Part shown: positions 18,369-26,604 of the stretch, one piece after another
Numbering within the stretch: position 1 is the first letter of the stretch
Layout of the letters: each line of letters starts with the position of its first letter
Assembly (NCBI RefSeq): GCF_910586915.1
Contig: NZ_CAJULN010000005.1
Coordinates: 62,001 to 126,000 of the forward strand
Direction of reading: 5' to 3'
Source: an uncultured Bacteroides sp.
Lineage (GTDB): Bacteria > Bacteroidota > Bacteroidia > Bacteroidales > Bacteroidaceae
DNA: 64,000 nt
Notes under the pieces: model-generated
What the model saw: only the letters and a program-made list of their open reading frames with translations
The model's database searches: none
What the model was told of the DNA's origin: nothing
Made by a program: the position numbers and the translations under genes

Positions 18369-18671
18369 GCGGATGCAACCGATGGATTCACTACACGCTT
18401 CTGTTACTTGGATTGAATGGGTGACAGATTGGTTCGGTTGTCTCGTACAATAGAAAAGCAATAGGATGCAGATTATCAATAGGATATGATAGTCATAACG
18501 GTGGAAATGCGGTAGAACGAATCATTGCTTTCATCACTCCGCTTAACGATAATGTATTGATAATCCGTAGGATATGTCTGAAAGGCGGGGATACTATACA
18601 AATCTTCATTATCCTGTTAACCGTTCATAATAAAGAAGTTAGGAGGGTTATTTAGTTCTGCAAAGACTTAA
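18369..18671. other. Non-coding stretch downstream of palindrome array
   Basis: No credible gene. One 11-bp inverted repeat is visible (GATTATCAATA at 18471-18481 and TATTGATAATC at 18555-18565), and each arm is closely followed by AGGATATG in direct orientation. No function is assigned. Confidence 0.4.
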
Positions 18672-18703
18672 TAAAGAAAAGCCGATACCAATTTCAACTC
18701 GGC
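18672..18703 (-). terminator. Probable terminator of marC
   Basis: On the minus strand GCCGA (18703-18699) pairs with TCGGC (18685-18681), followed by TTTTCTTTA. It lies 31 bp past the marC stop. The stem is short (5 bp) but the T-rich tail is good. Confidence 0.5.
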
Positions 18704-18733
18704 GGCTGTCATCCCATAAGTTACCTACTCGCT

Positions 18734-19396
18734 TCATTTGCTGAGAATACCTCCCATCCCCTCTCTCACAATCTCCGCCAATATGGGCTTCGCTCCGCTC
18801 ACGAAACATTCCACGGCAATCACCATCAGAATCAACCCCATCAGGCGCATCATCACATTATTGCCCGTTTCTCCCAAAATATTCACCAATCTTGTAGAAG
18901 CACGAAGGATAAAGAAAGTCAGCAGATAAATCAATGCAATGGTACCTATCAGCACTCCTTTCATCTCATACGAATGCGCATCCTGCATCAACACGATGGC
19001 ATTGGCAATCGCACCCGGTCCGCACAGCATAGGTATACCGAGAGGGGTGATGGAGATATCGTCCGCATATGTTTTTATCTCTTCATCCTTCAGTTTCATC
19101 GGCGTATAACGGGCTTGAAGCATATCAAATCCTATCTTGAAAATAATCACTCCTCCGGCAATACGGAATCCGTTGGTAGAAATACCAAAGAACTTAAAAA
19201 GAAACTGACCGGCAAAAAGGAAAACCATGATTGTGACAAACGACACAATAGTAGCACGGCGGACGATAGACCGACGCTCTTTCTCCGTCATCCCATGAGT
19301 CATTGTAAGAAAGACAGGCATGGTCCCCAAAGGATTGGTCAACGTAAAAAATGAAGTGAAACAAAGCAAAGCAAAAGGCAAAAGTGCACTATCCAT
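18734..19396 (-). CDS. MarC-family integral membrane protein
   Basis: 220 residues with six predicted hydrophobic segments and the family features NPLGTMPVFLTMT near the start and GPGAIANAIVLM in the middle. MarC/YchE/YhgN proteins are inner-membrane proteins without a proven substrate. The early link to multidrug resistance in E. coli was not upheld. The gene appears monocistronic: a TATTTTTG -7-like element lies at 19433-19440 and a terminator follows. Start chosen at the ATG giving MDSALLPFALLCF. Confidence 0.9.
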   Translation of the reverse strand: MDSALLPFALLCFTSFFTLTNPLGTMPVFLTMTHGMTEKERRSIVRRATIVSFVTIMVFLFAGQFLFKFFGISTNGFRIAGGVIIFKIGFDMLQARYTPMKLKDEEIKTYADDISITPLGIPMLCGPGAIANAIVLMQDAHSYEMKGVLIGTIALIYLLTFFILRASTRLVNILGETGNNVMMRLMGLILMVIAVECFVSGAKPILAEIVREGMGGILSK

Positions 19397-19458
19397 GGCT
19401 ATATCGTATTTTTATGCAATTATTAAACGCAGCAAAAATACGACTTAATCCAGAAAAC

Positions 19459-20151
19459 TTATAATAAATCCATCAATTCTTTCAGGGAATGGAGATGATA
19501 AGTGGGAAGAAAGGGGAAAACAGTCCGTTCCGACACGTTATAGAAAGCCTGATGCATCCCCACCCCATGCGCTCCGGTGATATCCGCTTCCCAGCTATCG
19601 CCAATCATCAACGATTCGTGCAACTCGGACTGAGTGGCAGACAAAGCGAAATGAAAGAGTTCGGGACGGGGCTTCAACAGTCCGAGGTCTTCCGAAAGAA
19701 TCACCTTCCGGAAATAACCTGCCACACCTGCCGAATGCATCTTGCGCGACTGCAATTCACGAAAGCCATTGGAAAGGATGTACAAATTGTATTTAGGAGC
19801 AAGGTACTCCAACACTTCTTTAGCATAAGGCATCAAGCCGCTTTTGGTAGGAATAATGGCAAAGAAGTCTTTTGAGAACCGTTCGGCCAAAGCCTCATCT
19901 CCCACTCCCACCGCCTGCAAAGGATAAAAGAAGCGTTGGCGGTTCAATTCATCTTTCGTCACCTTTCCTTCGGCGTATTCCACCCACAGTTCGGTGTTAC
20001 GTTTCTGATACAGCGTATAATAATGGTCGAACGAATCAAAGTAACGGTCGAACGAATATTGCCGATATACTTCTTCGAAGGTTTCACGGGCATTGCGGGA
20101 GAAAGCCCAAATAGTGTCGTCAAGATCAAAAAAAAGATTTTTATATTTCAT
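19459..20151 (-). CDS. YjjG-family HAD pyrimidine nucleotidase
   Basis: 230 residues. HAD motif I is FFDLDDTIW (Asp nucleophile near residue 10), motif II is LSNGF (about 127), and motifs III/IV are in KPRPELF and MIGDSWEADITGA. A helical cap domain lies between motifs I and II. YjjG-type enzymes dephosphorylate noncanonical pyrimidine nucleoside monophosphates, protecting DNA from modified bases, and may also act on dUMP/dTMP. The gene lies 98 bp downstream of the coiled-coil lipoprotein gene, with a terminator between them, so it is probably transcribed on its own. Confidence 0.88.
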   Translation of the reverse strand: MKYKNLFFDLDDTIWAFSRNARETFEEVYRQYSFDRYFDSFDHYYTLYQKRNTELWVEYAEGKVTKDELNRQRFFYPLQAVGVGDEALAERFSKDFFAIIPTKSGLMPYAKEVLEYLAPKYNLYILSNGFRELQSRKMHSAGVAGYFRKVILSEDLGLLKPRPELFHFALSATQSELHESLMIGDSWEADITGAHGVGMHQAFYNVSERTVFPFLPTYHLHSLKELMDLL

Positions 20152-20172
20152 CAGTAGTCACGGGGAATATTA

Positions 20173-20227
20173 AAAAACAAAAAAGCCAATGTGCTAATTT
20201 CTTGATTCCGGGAATCAGCACATTGGC
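20173..20227 (-). terminator. Strong terminator after the coiled-coil lipoprotein gene
   Basis: An 11-bp perfect inverted repeat (GCCAATGTGCT at 20185-20195, AGCACATTGGC at 20217-20227) with an inner GATTCC/GGAATC stem. It is followed on the minus strand by TTTTTTGTTTTTT. Confidence 0.85.
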
Positions 20228-20249
20228 AACTCAAAAAAGAAATCCTATC

Positions 20250-21107
20250 TTATTTTACCTGGATAACCAAGTATTTGGATACACTCCAGAATTCATTAGG
20301 ATTGGTAATCTTCAATGTCAACTGACCTTTGTCATCTTTCACCAACTCGTAAGAACCGGTAGGATGAGTAGTGAGCAACTCTGCACGCTTGGAATACAAC
20401 TTGATTTCTTTGGTTGTACGAATATCAATCTGGGTAAAATAATCTTTGTTGAAATCAGCACCCTTCAAGACATCTCCGCTTTGGAGAATCTTTTGAGATT
20501 TCAATTCCGATTTTGTGCCGAATACGAACCAGGCAGCGTTCAGACTCTTTTCCTGTTCGGCAACGGTTTTAGCTTTGGCTTCATTTTCGGCAGCCAGTGT
20601 TTCTTTGGCAGCAGACAAGTCGCTGACGGCAGCATCTAATTCCTGAATGCGGATATTCTTGGAAGCCAATTCTGTCTGAAGTTCCTCGATGCGTTGTTGT
20701 TTAGCGTTCAATTCAGCAGTCAAGGCGGCAACAGCCTTCTTCATCTGTGCAGAACTGTACTTGCTGTTTTTCAACTGTTCCTGCAATTTGGCAATCTGTG
20801 CTTTGTTTTCTTCCATCTGCTTAGAGATGAATTCGATATCGGAAGCAATCTGCTGCTTGGCGCTGGCAGAATTTTCAGTAATTGTTCCGCGTTGCAAATC
20901 CACACGGTTTTCGGCTGCATTGATCTTACGGAAACCTTCCTGAACTTCATTGAAAGTTCCCATCATATCATCCAGTTCAGCATTGCGCTGGGTCAGTTCC
21001 ATCAAAAGAGAATCATTTTCTGCCTTCAGGTCTTTGCTTCCACCTTTAAAGCCATCACACGAAGCCAACATGGCTGCGCACACAAATAAAACTGCTAACT
21101 TTTTCAT
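20250..21107 (-). CDS. Coiled-coil lipoprotein, function unknown
   Basis: 285 residues. The lipoprotein signal ends at Cys17 (AAMLASCDGF). Residues about 25-195 are almost entirely heptad-type helix rich in Glu, Gln, Lys and Ala (for example LQEQLKNSKYSSAQMKKAV), predicting a long coiled coil. The last ~90 residues form a compact beta-rich region starting near AWFVFGTKSEL. I know similar conserved proteins in Bacteroides but no assigned role. A structural or envelope-tethering job is plausible from the architecture only. It is flanked by terminators and transcribed alone or from a read-through of the upstream rsmI unit (35 bp away). Confidence 0.75.
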   Translation of the reverse strand: MKKLAVLFVCAAMLASCDGFKGGSKDLKAENDSLLMELTQRNAELDDMMGTFNEVQEGFRKINAAENRVDLQRGTITENSASAKQQIASDIEFISKQMEENKAQIAKLQEQLKNSKYSSAQMKKAVAALTAELNAKQQRIEELQTELASKNIRIQELDAAVSDLSAAKETLAAENEAKAKTVAEQEKSLNAAWFVFGTKSELKSQKILQSGDVLKGADFNKDYFTQIDIRTTKEIKLYSKRAELLTTHPTGSYELVKDDKGQLTLKITNPNEFWSVSKYLVIQVK

Positions 21108-21142
21108 ACGTTTACGTTTTACGTTTTTTTAATGAAGTTATT

Positions 21143-21817
21143 TTAATCGTCTATTCCTGCTAATACAATCACAATCTCGCCCCGTGGCTCGGTGGCGGTA
21201 AAGTGTTCTATCAGTTCTGCCAAACTGCCGCGTACCGTCTCCTCATGGAGCTTGGATATTTCACGCGACACAGTTGCTTGACGTTCAGCACCGAAATACT
21301 CGGCAAACTGTGTCAACGTCTTCAACAGACGGTGAGGCGATTCATAAAACACCATCGTACGGCGTTCTTCTGCCAATGCCTTCAGTCGTGTCTGACGTCC
21401 TTTCTTTTGGGGCAAGAATCCCTCGAAGCAAAACTTCTCGTTCGGCAGTCCCGATGCTACAAGCGCCGGAACAAAAGCCGTTGCACCCGGTAAACATTGC
21501 ACCTCGATACCATTGCGCACACATTCGCGAACCACCAAAAATCCGGGATCGGAAATCCCAGGTGTTCCAGCATCCGAAATCAACGCAACCGTTGCACCGC
21601 CCTTTATTTTATTAACAACACTTTCTACCGTTTTATGTTCATTAAATTTGTGGTGAGATTGCATTGAATTTTTTATTTCAAAGTGTTTCAGCAAGATACC
21701 GGATGTACGCGTATCCTCTGCCAAAATCAAGTCGGCCTCTTTCAATACTTTGATAGCGCGAAATGTTATATCTTCAAGATTTCCTACCGGTGTAGGCACT
21801 ACATACAGCTTTCCCAT
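21143..21817 (-). CDS. rsmI: 16S rRNA (cytidine(1402)-2'-O)-methyltransferase RsmI
   Basis: 224 residues, a tetrapyrrole-methylase-fold enzyme that 2'-O-methylates C1402 of 16S rRNA in the decoding centre using SAM. Diagnostic stretches are the N-terminal LYVVPTPVGNLEDIT, the LAEDTRTSG motif, and SDAGTPGISDPG near residue 82. The protein is shorter than E. coli RsmI (286), with the C-terminal extension missing, as is usual in Bacteroidetes. It starts 8 bp after the upstream hypothetical gene, so the two are co-transcribed. Confidence 0.93.
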   Translation of the reverse strand: MGKLYVVPTPVGNLEDITFRAIKVLKEADLILAEDTRTSGILLKHFEIKNSMQSHHKFNEHKTVESVVNKIKGGATVALISDAGTPGISDPGFLVVRECVRNGIEVQCLPGATAFVPALVASGLPNEKFCFEGFLPQKKGRQTRLKALAEERRTMVFYESPHRLLKTLTQFAEYFGAERQATVSREISKLHEETVRGSLAELIEHFTATEPRGEIVIVLAGIDD

Positions 21818-21825
21818 ATTTTCAT

Positions 21826-22431
21826 TTATGCCGGTTGGTTAAAATACTTCTTTAACAACTCCAAAAAGTCAACAACCGCTTCATTCTCTTCGTCTATTTC
21901 TGTTTTCGAAGCAAGAAATGCAACAGCAGTCTCATAAGCCCCCATCACCGATATCTGCTCAATTACACGATTCATCAATTCAGTATCTCCCTTAAACAGT
22001 TCGCGTGAGAAACGGAAAGAATCATTTAAACTGATGGAACGACGCAAACCGGCAGCTAATTTTATGCTCTCCCCCAATATAGTAGACTTAGGTTCTTCTT
22101 TCTTTAAGACAACAGGGTCTTCCTCCGGAATGGCAGGCTCAATGAATGGAACGACAATCTCTTTCATTGTCGTATCTTCCACTACCGTTTCTACTACCAT
22201 TGTTTCTTTCACAACAGTTTCTTCTACTACGGAAGAAGCCAAATCATTATTTACTACAACAGAACCTATTTCCTGCGAAAATTCATCCAAACGTCCTTGC
22301 ATACGTGTAATACTTCGCTTCAACAACTCAGAAGAAGTCCGGTTCGGCTCTTTTGAAAAAGATTCCATGAGACATTTCAACTCATGAACATCCAATTCGA
22401 TATCTGCTAATAGCTTCTGTTTCATGTCCAT
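21826..22431 (-). CDS. Conserved hypothetical protein with VVEET-type repeats
   Basis: 201 residues, no signal peptide and no membrane segment. The N-terminal ~60 residues are helical. Residues about 70-95 contain a degenerate Val-Glu-Thr repeat (VVEETVVKETMVVETVVEDT). The C-terminal ~75 residues (from SISLNDSFRFSRELF) look like a conserved helical domain. I do not recognise a characterised family. The gene is directly upstream of rsmI (8-bp gap) and divergent from tdk. Confidence 0.7.
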   Translation of the reverse strand: MDMKQKLLADIELDVHELKCLMESFSKEPNRTSSELLKRSITRMQGRLDEFSQEIGSVVVNNDLASSVVEETVVKETMVVETVVEDTTMKEIVVPFIEPAIPEEDPVVLKKEEPKSTILGESIKLAAGLRRSISLNDSFRFSRELFKGDTELMNRVIEQISVMGAYETAVAFLASKTEIDEENEAVVDFLELLKKYFNQPA

Positions 22432-22533
22432 CCATTATTAATATTGGCGCGAATGTAGGAATAATTTATGCAATAATTCATGCGGCAACTTAAAATAATG
22501 GATATTTTAACAGTTCTTGCACATTGAATTGTT

Positions 22534-22541
22534 TACCTTTG
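22534..22541 (+). promoter_or_regulatory. Bacteroides -7 element for tdk
   Basis: TACCTTTG matches TAnnTTTG, 37 bp upstream of the thymidine kinase ATG. A TTGC at 22517-22520 is closer than the usual -33 spacing. Confidence 0.55.
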
Positions 22542-22578
22542 TGCAATCATTTATTTAATCAAGAAAGCACAAAATCAC

Positions 22579-23178
22579 ATGGTATTATTTTCGGAAGACC
22601 ACATACATGAGACGAAAAGAAGAGGCAGAATTGAAGTTATCTGCGGCTCTATGTTCTCAGGAAAAACAGAAGAGTTGATTCGCAGAATGAAACGGGCTAA
22701 GTTTGCACGTCAACGCGTTGAGATATTCAAACCGGCTATTGACACCCGTTATTCGGAAGAGGACGTTGTTTCGCACGACAGCCATTCCATTGCCTCCACG
22801 CCCATTGATTCATCGGCAAGTATCCTATTGTTCACTTCCGAAATAGACGTAGTAGGTATCGATGAAGCACAATTTTTCGACAACGGACTGATAGACGTCT
22901 GCAACCAACTTGCCAATAATGGCGTCCGCGTCATCATTGCAGGACTGGATATGGATTTCAAAGGAAATCCTTTCGGTCCCATGCCACAACTGTGTGCCAT
23001 AGCCGATGAAGTCTCCAAAGTACACGCTATCTGTGTAAAATGCGGAGAGTTGGCCTCCTTTTCACATCGTACGGTCAAGAACGACAAACAGGTTCTTTTA
23101 GGCGAAACAGACGAATACGAACCTCTTTGCAGGCAATGCTATCTGCGTGCATTGGAAGAGGACAAGCAAAAGATATAA
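22579..23178 (+). CDS. tdk: Thymidine kinase
   Basis: 199 residues. Type II (TK1-like) thymidine kinase, which phosphorylates thymidine to dTMP in pyrimidine salvage. Visible features: P-loop GSMFSGKTEE (about residues 22-31), DEAQFF Mg-binding motif, the lasso region with two zinc-binding Cys pairs (CVKCGELASF and CRQCYL), and GETDEYEPLC for nucleoside binding. Length is normal. It is followed 18 bp later by the AI-2E-type permease gene, so the two probably share a transcript. Confidence 0.96.
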   Translation: MVLFSEDHIHETKRRGRIEVICGSMFSGKTEELIRRMKRAKFARQRVEIFKPAIDTRYSEEDVVSHDSHSIASTPIDSSASILLFTSEIDVVGIDEAQFFDNGLIDVCNQLANNGVRVIIAGLDMDFKGNPFGPMPQLCAIADEVSKVHAICVKCGELASFSHRTVKNDKQVLLGETDEYEPLCRQCYLRALEEDKQKI

Positions 23179-23196
23179 ATCCAACAACAGACAACT

Positions 23197-24306
23197 ATGG
23201 AAAGGAAAAAAATAACATTCGACAGTTTTATACGTGGTGCCATCGGATGCGTGATGGTAATAGGAATATTAATGCTTGTAGAACGGTTGAGCGGAGTGCT
23301 GTTACCTTTCTTTATTGCCTGGCTGATTGCCTATATGGTTTATCCGTTAGTAAAGTTCTTCCAGTACAAGCTAAAGTTAAAAAGCCGTATCCTCTCCATC
23401 TTTTGTGCATTGTTCCTGATTACTGTTGTAGGAGTGGCTTTGTTTTATCTGTTAGTTCCGCCGATGGTTTCCGAAATAAGCAGGATGAATGCTTTATTAG
23501 TAAGTTACCTCACGCATGGCGGCGGCAGCAATGTTCCCCAAATGCTTTCCGAATTTGTTCATGAGAATCTCGATTTGGTGGCATTAAACAGAATACTGAG
23601 TGAAGAGAACATTCTTTCTGCAATCAAAGATACCGTTCCTAAGATGTGGACTTTGCTCGCAGAGTCATTCAATATTCTGTTCAGCATCCTTGCTTCCTTT
23701 ATTATATTACTGTATGTAATCTTTATACTACTCGATTATGAAGCCATAGCTGAAGGATGGCTGCACCTGCTCCCAAACAAATACCGGAAATTCGCTTCCA
23801 ATCTGGTCTATGATGTGCAAAATGGTATGAACAGATATTTTCGCGGACAAGCATTGGTCGCATTCTGTGTAGGTATTCTTTTCAGTATAGGTTTCCTGAT
23901 TATTGATTTCCCGATGGCTATCGCCTTAGGACTTTTCATTGGGGTCCTCAATATGGTTCCTTACTTGCAAGTCATCGGTCTCCTTCCTACTATTGTATTG
24001 GCTCTCCTCAAAGCTGCCGATACCGGACAAAACTTTTGGATTATCATTGTATGCGCCCTGGCGGTCTTCGCCATCGTGCAAATCATACAGGATACTTTCC
24101 TTGTCCCCAAAATCATGGGAAAGATTACCGGACTGAATCCTGCCATCATCCTTTTATCTCTTTCTATTTGGGGTTCTTTAATGGGAATGTTAGGAATGAT
24201 CATCGCTTTACCGCTTACCACTTTGATGCTTTCCTATTATCAGCGCTTCATAATTAACAAAGAAAAGATAAAATATGACGAAATAGAAACCTCTGATAAT
24301 CAATAG
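23197..24306 (+). CDS. AI-2E/PerM-family membrane permease
   Basis: 369 residues with about eight hydrophobic segments: two near the N-terminus, a central soluble domain (about 90-160), and a C-terminal block of five to six. Family features include the SDR-like PMAIALGLFIGVLNMVPYLQ and the C-terminal GSLMGMLGMIIALPLTT. The family contains both a proposed AI-2 exporter and Na+/H+ antiporters, so the name does not fix the substrate. Probably co-transcribed with tdk. Confidence 0.88.
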   Translation: MERKKITFDSFIRGAIGCVMVIGILMLVERLSGVLLPFFIAWLIAYMVYPLVKFFQYKLKLKSRILSIFCALFLITVVGVALFYLLVPPMVSEISRMNALLVSYLTHGGGSNVPQMLSEFVHENLDLVALNRILSEENILSAIKDTVPKMWTLLAESFNILFSILASFIILLYVIFILLDYEAIAEGWLHLLPNKYRKFASNLVYDVQNGMNRYFRGQALVAFCVGILFSIGFLIIDFPMAIALGLFIGVLNMVPYLQVIGLLPTIVLALLKAADTGQNFWIIIVCALAVFAIVQIIQDTFLVPKIMGKITGLNPAIILLSLSIWGSLMGMLGMIIALPLTTLMLSYYQRFIINKEKIKYDEIETSDNQ

Positions 24307-24354
24307 CAAAGTCATAAACAAGAAAAATAATTAAAACTTTTTTCTACAAAACAC

Positions 24355-24384
24355 TTGCAATTTAAATAAAAGTCACTACCTTTG
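24355..24384 (+). promoter_or_regulatory. Promoter of tRNA-Lys
   Basis: TTG at 24355-24357 and TACCTTTG at 24377-24384 are separated by 19 bp, a full match to the Bacteroides promoter arrangement, 40 bp before the tRNA. Confidence 0.8.
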
Positions 24385-24424
24385 CACCCGCAATCAGGAA
24401 ATAACTGATTAGCAAATAAGGATC

Positions 24425-24497
24425 GATTCGCTAGCTCAGCAGGTAGAGCACAACACTTTTAATGTTGGGGTCCTGGGTTCGAGCCCCAGGCGGATCA
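24425..24497 (+). tRNA. tRNA-Lys (anticodon TTT)
   Basis: 73 nt with a full cloverleaf. Acceptor GATTCGC pairs with GCGGATC (one G-T wobble). The D arm is GCTC/GAGC, the anticodon stem CAACA/TGTTG with loop CTTTTAA, and the T arm CTGGG-TTCGAGC-CCCAG, with discriminator A. CCA is not encoded. It is followed by its own terminator and then by integrase debris, so its 3' end has served as an integration site. Confidence 0.97.
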
Positions 24498-24517
24498 CTT
24501 TTAAAAGATTGAAAATC

Positions 24518-24550
24518 AAGCGGTTATCTAAAACAGATAATCGCTTTTTT
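24518..24550 (+). terminator. Terminator after tRNA-Lys
   Basis: AAGCGgTTATCT (24518-24529) pairs with AGATAAtCGCTT, with TTTTTT at 24545-24550. Confidence 0.8.
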
Positions 24551-24572
24551 CTTTATATACACTATATTTTGC

Positions 24573-24580
24573 TACGTTTG
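24573..24580 (+). promoter_or_regulatory. -7 element of the relict integrase
   Basis: TACGTTTG matches TAnnTTTG, 30 bp upstream of the integrase remnant ATG. A direct repeat TGTGTAAACC occurs right after it (24580-24589 and 24593-24602), perhaps part of the old attachment region. Confidence 0.45.
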
Positions 24581-24610
24581 TGTAAACCAGTGTGTAAACC
24601 GGAAAACCGA

Positions 24611-24745
24611 ATGAGCGAAACAATTAAAGTGCTGTGTTACAAATCAAAAACTCTTAGTAATGGTGAACATCCTCTGATGTTATGCGTCTGTAAAGACCGC
24701 AAAAGAAAGTTTCGGGTCAGTCCGAAAACCCTGTGGGTATGTTAA
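24611..24745 (+). pseudogene. Integrase N-terminal remnant next to tRNA-Lys
   Basis: 44 codons from ATG 24611 (MSETIKVLCYKSKTLS, then NGEHPLMLCVCKDRKRKF) resemble the arm-DNA-binding N-terminus of Bacteroides tyrosine integrases. The similarity stops abruptly and a TAA follows at 24743. The core-binding and catalytic domains are gone. Its place 114 bp past tRNA-Lys, with its own -7 element, is that of the integrase of a tRNA-inserted element. The deletion that removed the rest appears to join this fragment to the truncated surface-protein gene that follows. Confidence 0.7.
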
Positions 24746-24841
24746 ATTTACCCTGTTAGTTTGCATAATCTAAAAATAAAGAATGGTATATCTCCGACTC
24801 CCCTAAACTGTGCTCTGAATGCTTTAATTTTTGCAGTAGGT

Positions 24842-26586
24842 GCTTCGGCCTATGAATTGTGGCTGGAAGATGTAAAAGCAGGAAAAATCACCGACAAAGA
24901 CGGAACCGCATGGCCGGTAGACAAAATCACCATGTCAGACTTCTACAACTACCTGTCGGGAGAGGACGGCAAGGACGGACAGTCTGCCTACGAATTATGG
25001 AAAACAACAGCCGCCGCAGGACAACTGGACAATCCGCAAAAGCCCGGAGAAAAATGGCCTGCAAACGAAGTATCGGAACTTGATTTCTACAGATTCTTGG
25101 CAGGCAAGGACGGAGAAGATGGAAAAGACGGCACAGACGGACTGTCGGCATACCAGCTTTGGAAAGAGGACCTCGCCAAACGTTGCGGCACGGACAATCC
25201 GATATTGGACCACAAGACAGGAGCCAAATGGGATTGCGAAAAAATACCCTGGATGATTTTTACAGTTACCTGTGTGGAAAAGATGGTGAAGACGGTTCGG
25301 ACGGAACAGACGGCAAACCCAGAGAACCGGGAAAACCTGGTGCGGAAGTGACAGTCGTACACGATGTTCCGAATGTAATCGCCGAATACTCCCAGCCGGA
25401 ATTCGGAGAATACGTCCGCACGACCGACGGCGGCGTACGCTATACCGTATATGACGAAAAAGGACAAGCCGCACCGGGAGCAGTGGTAAAAGGAATGCCC
25501 GGTATTGCTCCCGACAAAGAATACACAGCCGACAGCGAAGGCAAGTTCATCGTCCCCAAAGAAGATTTGCCGGAAATACAAGCGGTGGAAGCACGGTGGG
25601 GAAAGACCAAGAGCGTTACCATAGCGGGCGGCACTCCGAAAGAGTCGGCCATGAACACCTATGTGCCCAACCGTATGCACATGAGACTCAAGCTCAGTAA
25701 ATACGGCCCGAATCTGATAGACAGTTATCAAAGGCTCTATTTTGATATGCAGAGGAAAATAAACCCCGATGACGAGTGACAACAACTGCCTACTTATCTG
25801 CCCAATTTCGTACGAACGTTAGAAGCCTACCAAGTAAGTGCCAAAGACAATCCGGCAAGCATAATGACCGACCAAAAGATACATGGAAACTCATACATCT
25901 CCACTAGTGGAAATGTGCTGTCCTATATCTGCCTGGATACCTACCGCCCCGTCATGCGCAACAACGGCGCCTTCAAAAACAACTGGGACGATTTCTGGAA
26001 CGGCAACAACACCTACTATACGGTAAAGAGTGCAGTTCCTTACTACGGAGAGTCGATTCTGTGAAACGGCACGGCTTTTCTGCCTCCTTACCAGATGGGA
26101 CCTACGCTCAAATCAATCAAGATGAAAACATTCATCAGGAGCGACGAGCCTTCCTTCTCCAGCGCGGAAGGAGTGCTGGACTACGCCAACGTAGATATGG
26201 CCAAAATCTATAAAACAAACGATTACAAAACGGTGAGAGACGCAGACAAGCCGGAATATACGGAAGCCTCGTTATATACGAAAAACGAAACCAAACAACT
26301 GAAAGTAGCGTACGTCGAATTCAAATACATCTCCTCGCAGGGAAACCAGGAAGCGACAAGTTCGAACAAGTCATCCTCTTTCAATGAACCTGCCTACAAA
26401 GTGTTGGGCCCCTTCCTGAATGCAATCATCAAAGTAACGACCAGTCCGGCCAACTCGTACATTTTCTACAACAACCTGAGCATCGGAACGTTGAAACAGA
26501 GAGCCGGAACGACAAATGCCTTCTACATCGAAAGGCAGAACAACGCTACGACCTTCGCAATACCCGATGTGATTTACGAACCTTAA
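24842..26586 (+). pseudogene. Decayed surface protein with collagen-like and SAYELW repeats
   Basis: A once-continuous reading frame is broken at three points and lacks its 5' end. The first part has three ~60-residue repeats, each with SAYELW/SAYQLW, a WP or KW motif, an aromatic DFY and then GKDGEDG-type collagen-like triplets. A base is missing from the A-run at 25239-25244: the frame moves from SAKW-type repeat 3 into DFYSYLCGKDGEDGSDG only if one A is restored. Two in-frame TGA codons follow, at 25777-25779 and 26062-26064; the frame continues sensibly after both, to 26586. No signal peptide remains. The family resembles large Bacteroides surface proteins encoded next to OmpA-type genes, as here (18 bp upstream). 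It is probably non-functional. Confidence 0.8.
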
Positions 26587-26604
26587 CCATAAAGAATAGA
26601 AACA

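Noticed and set aside
24509..24610. Upstream extension of the integrase remnant to ATG 24509
   Set aside because: It would read through the tRNA terminator hairpin and the -7 element; similarity begins only at ATG 24611.
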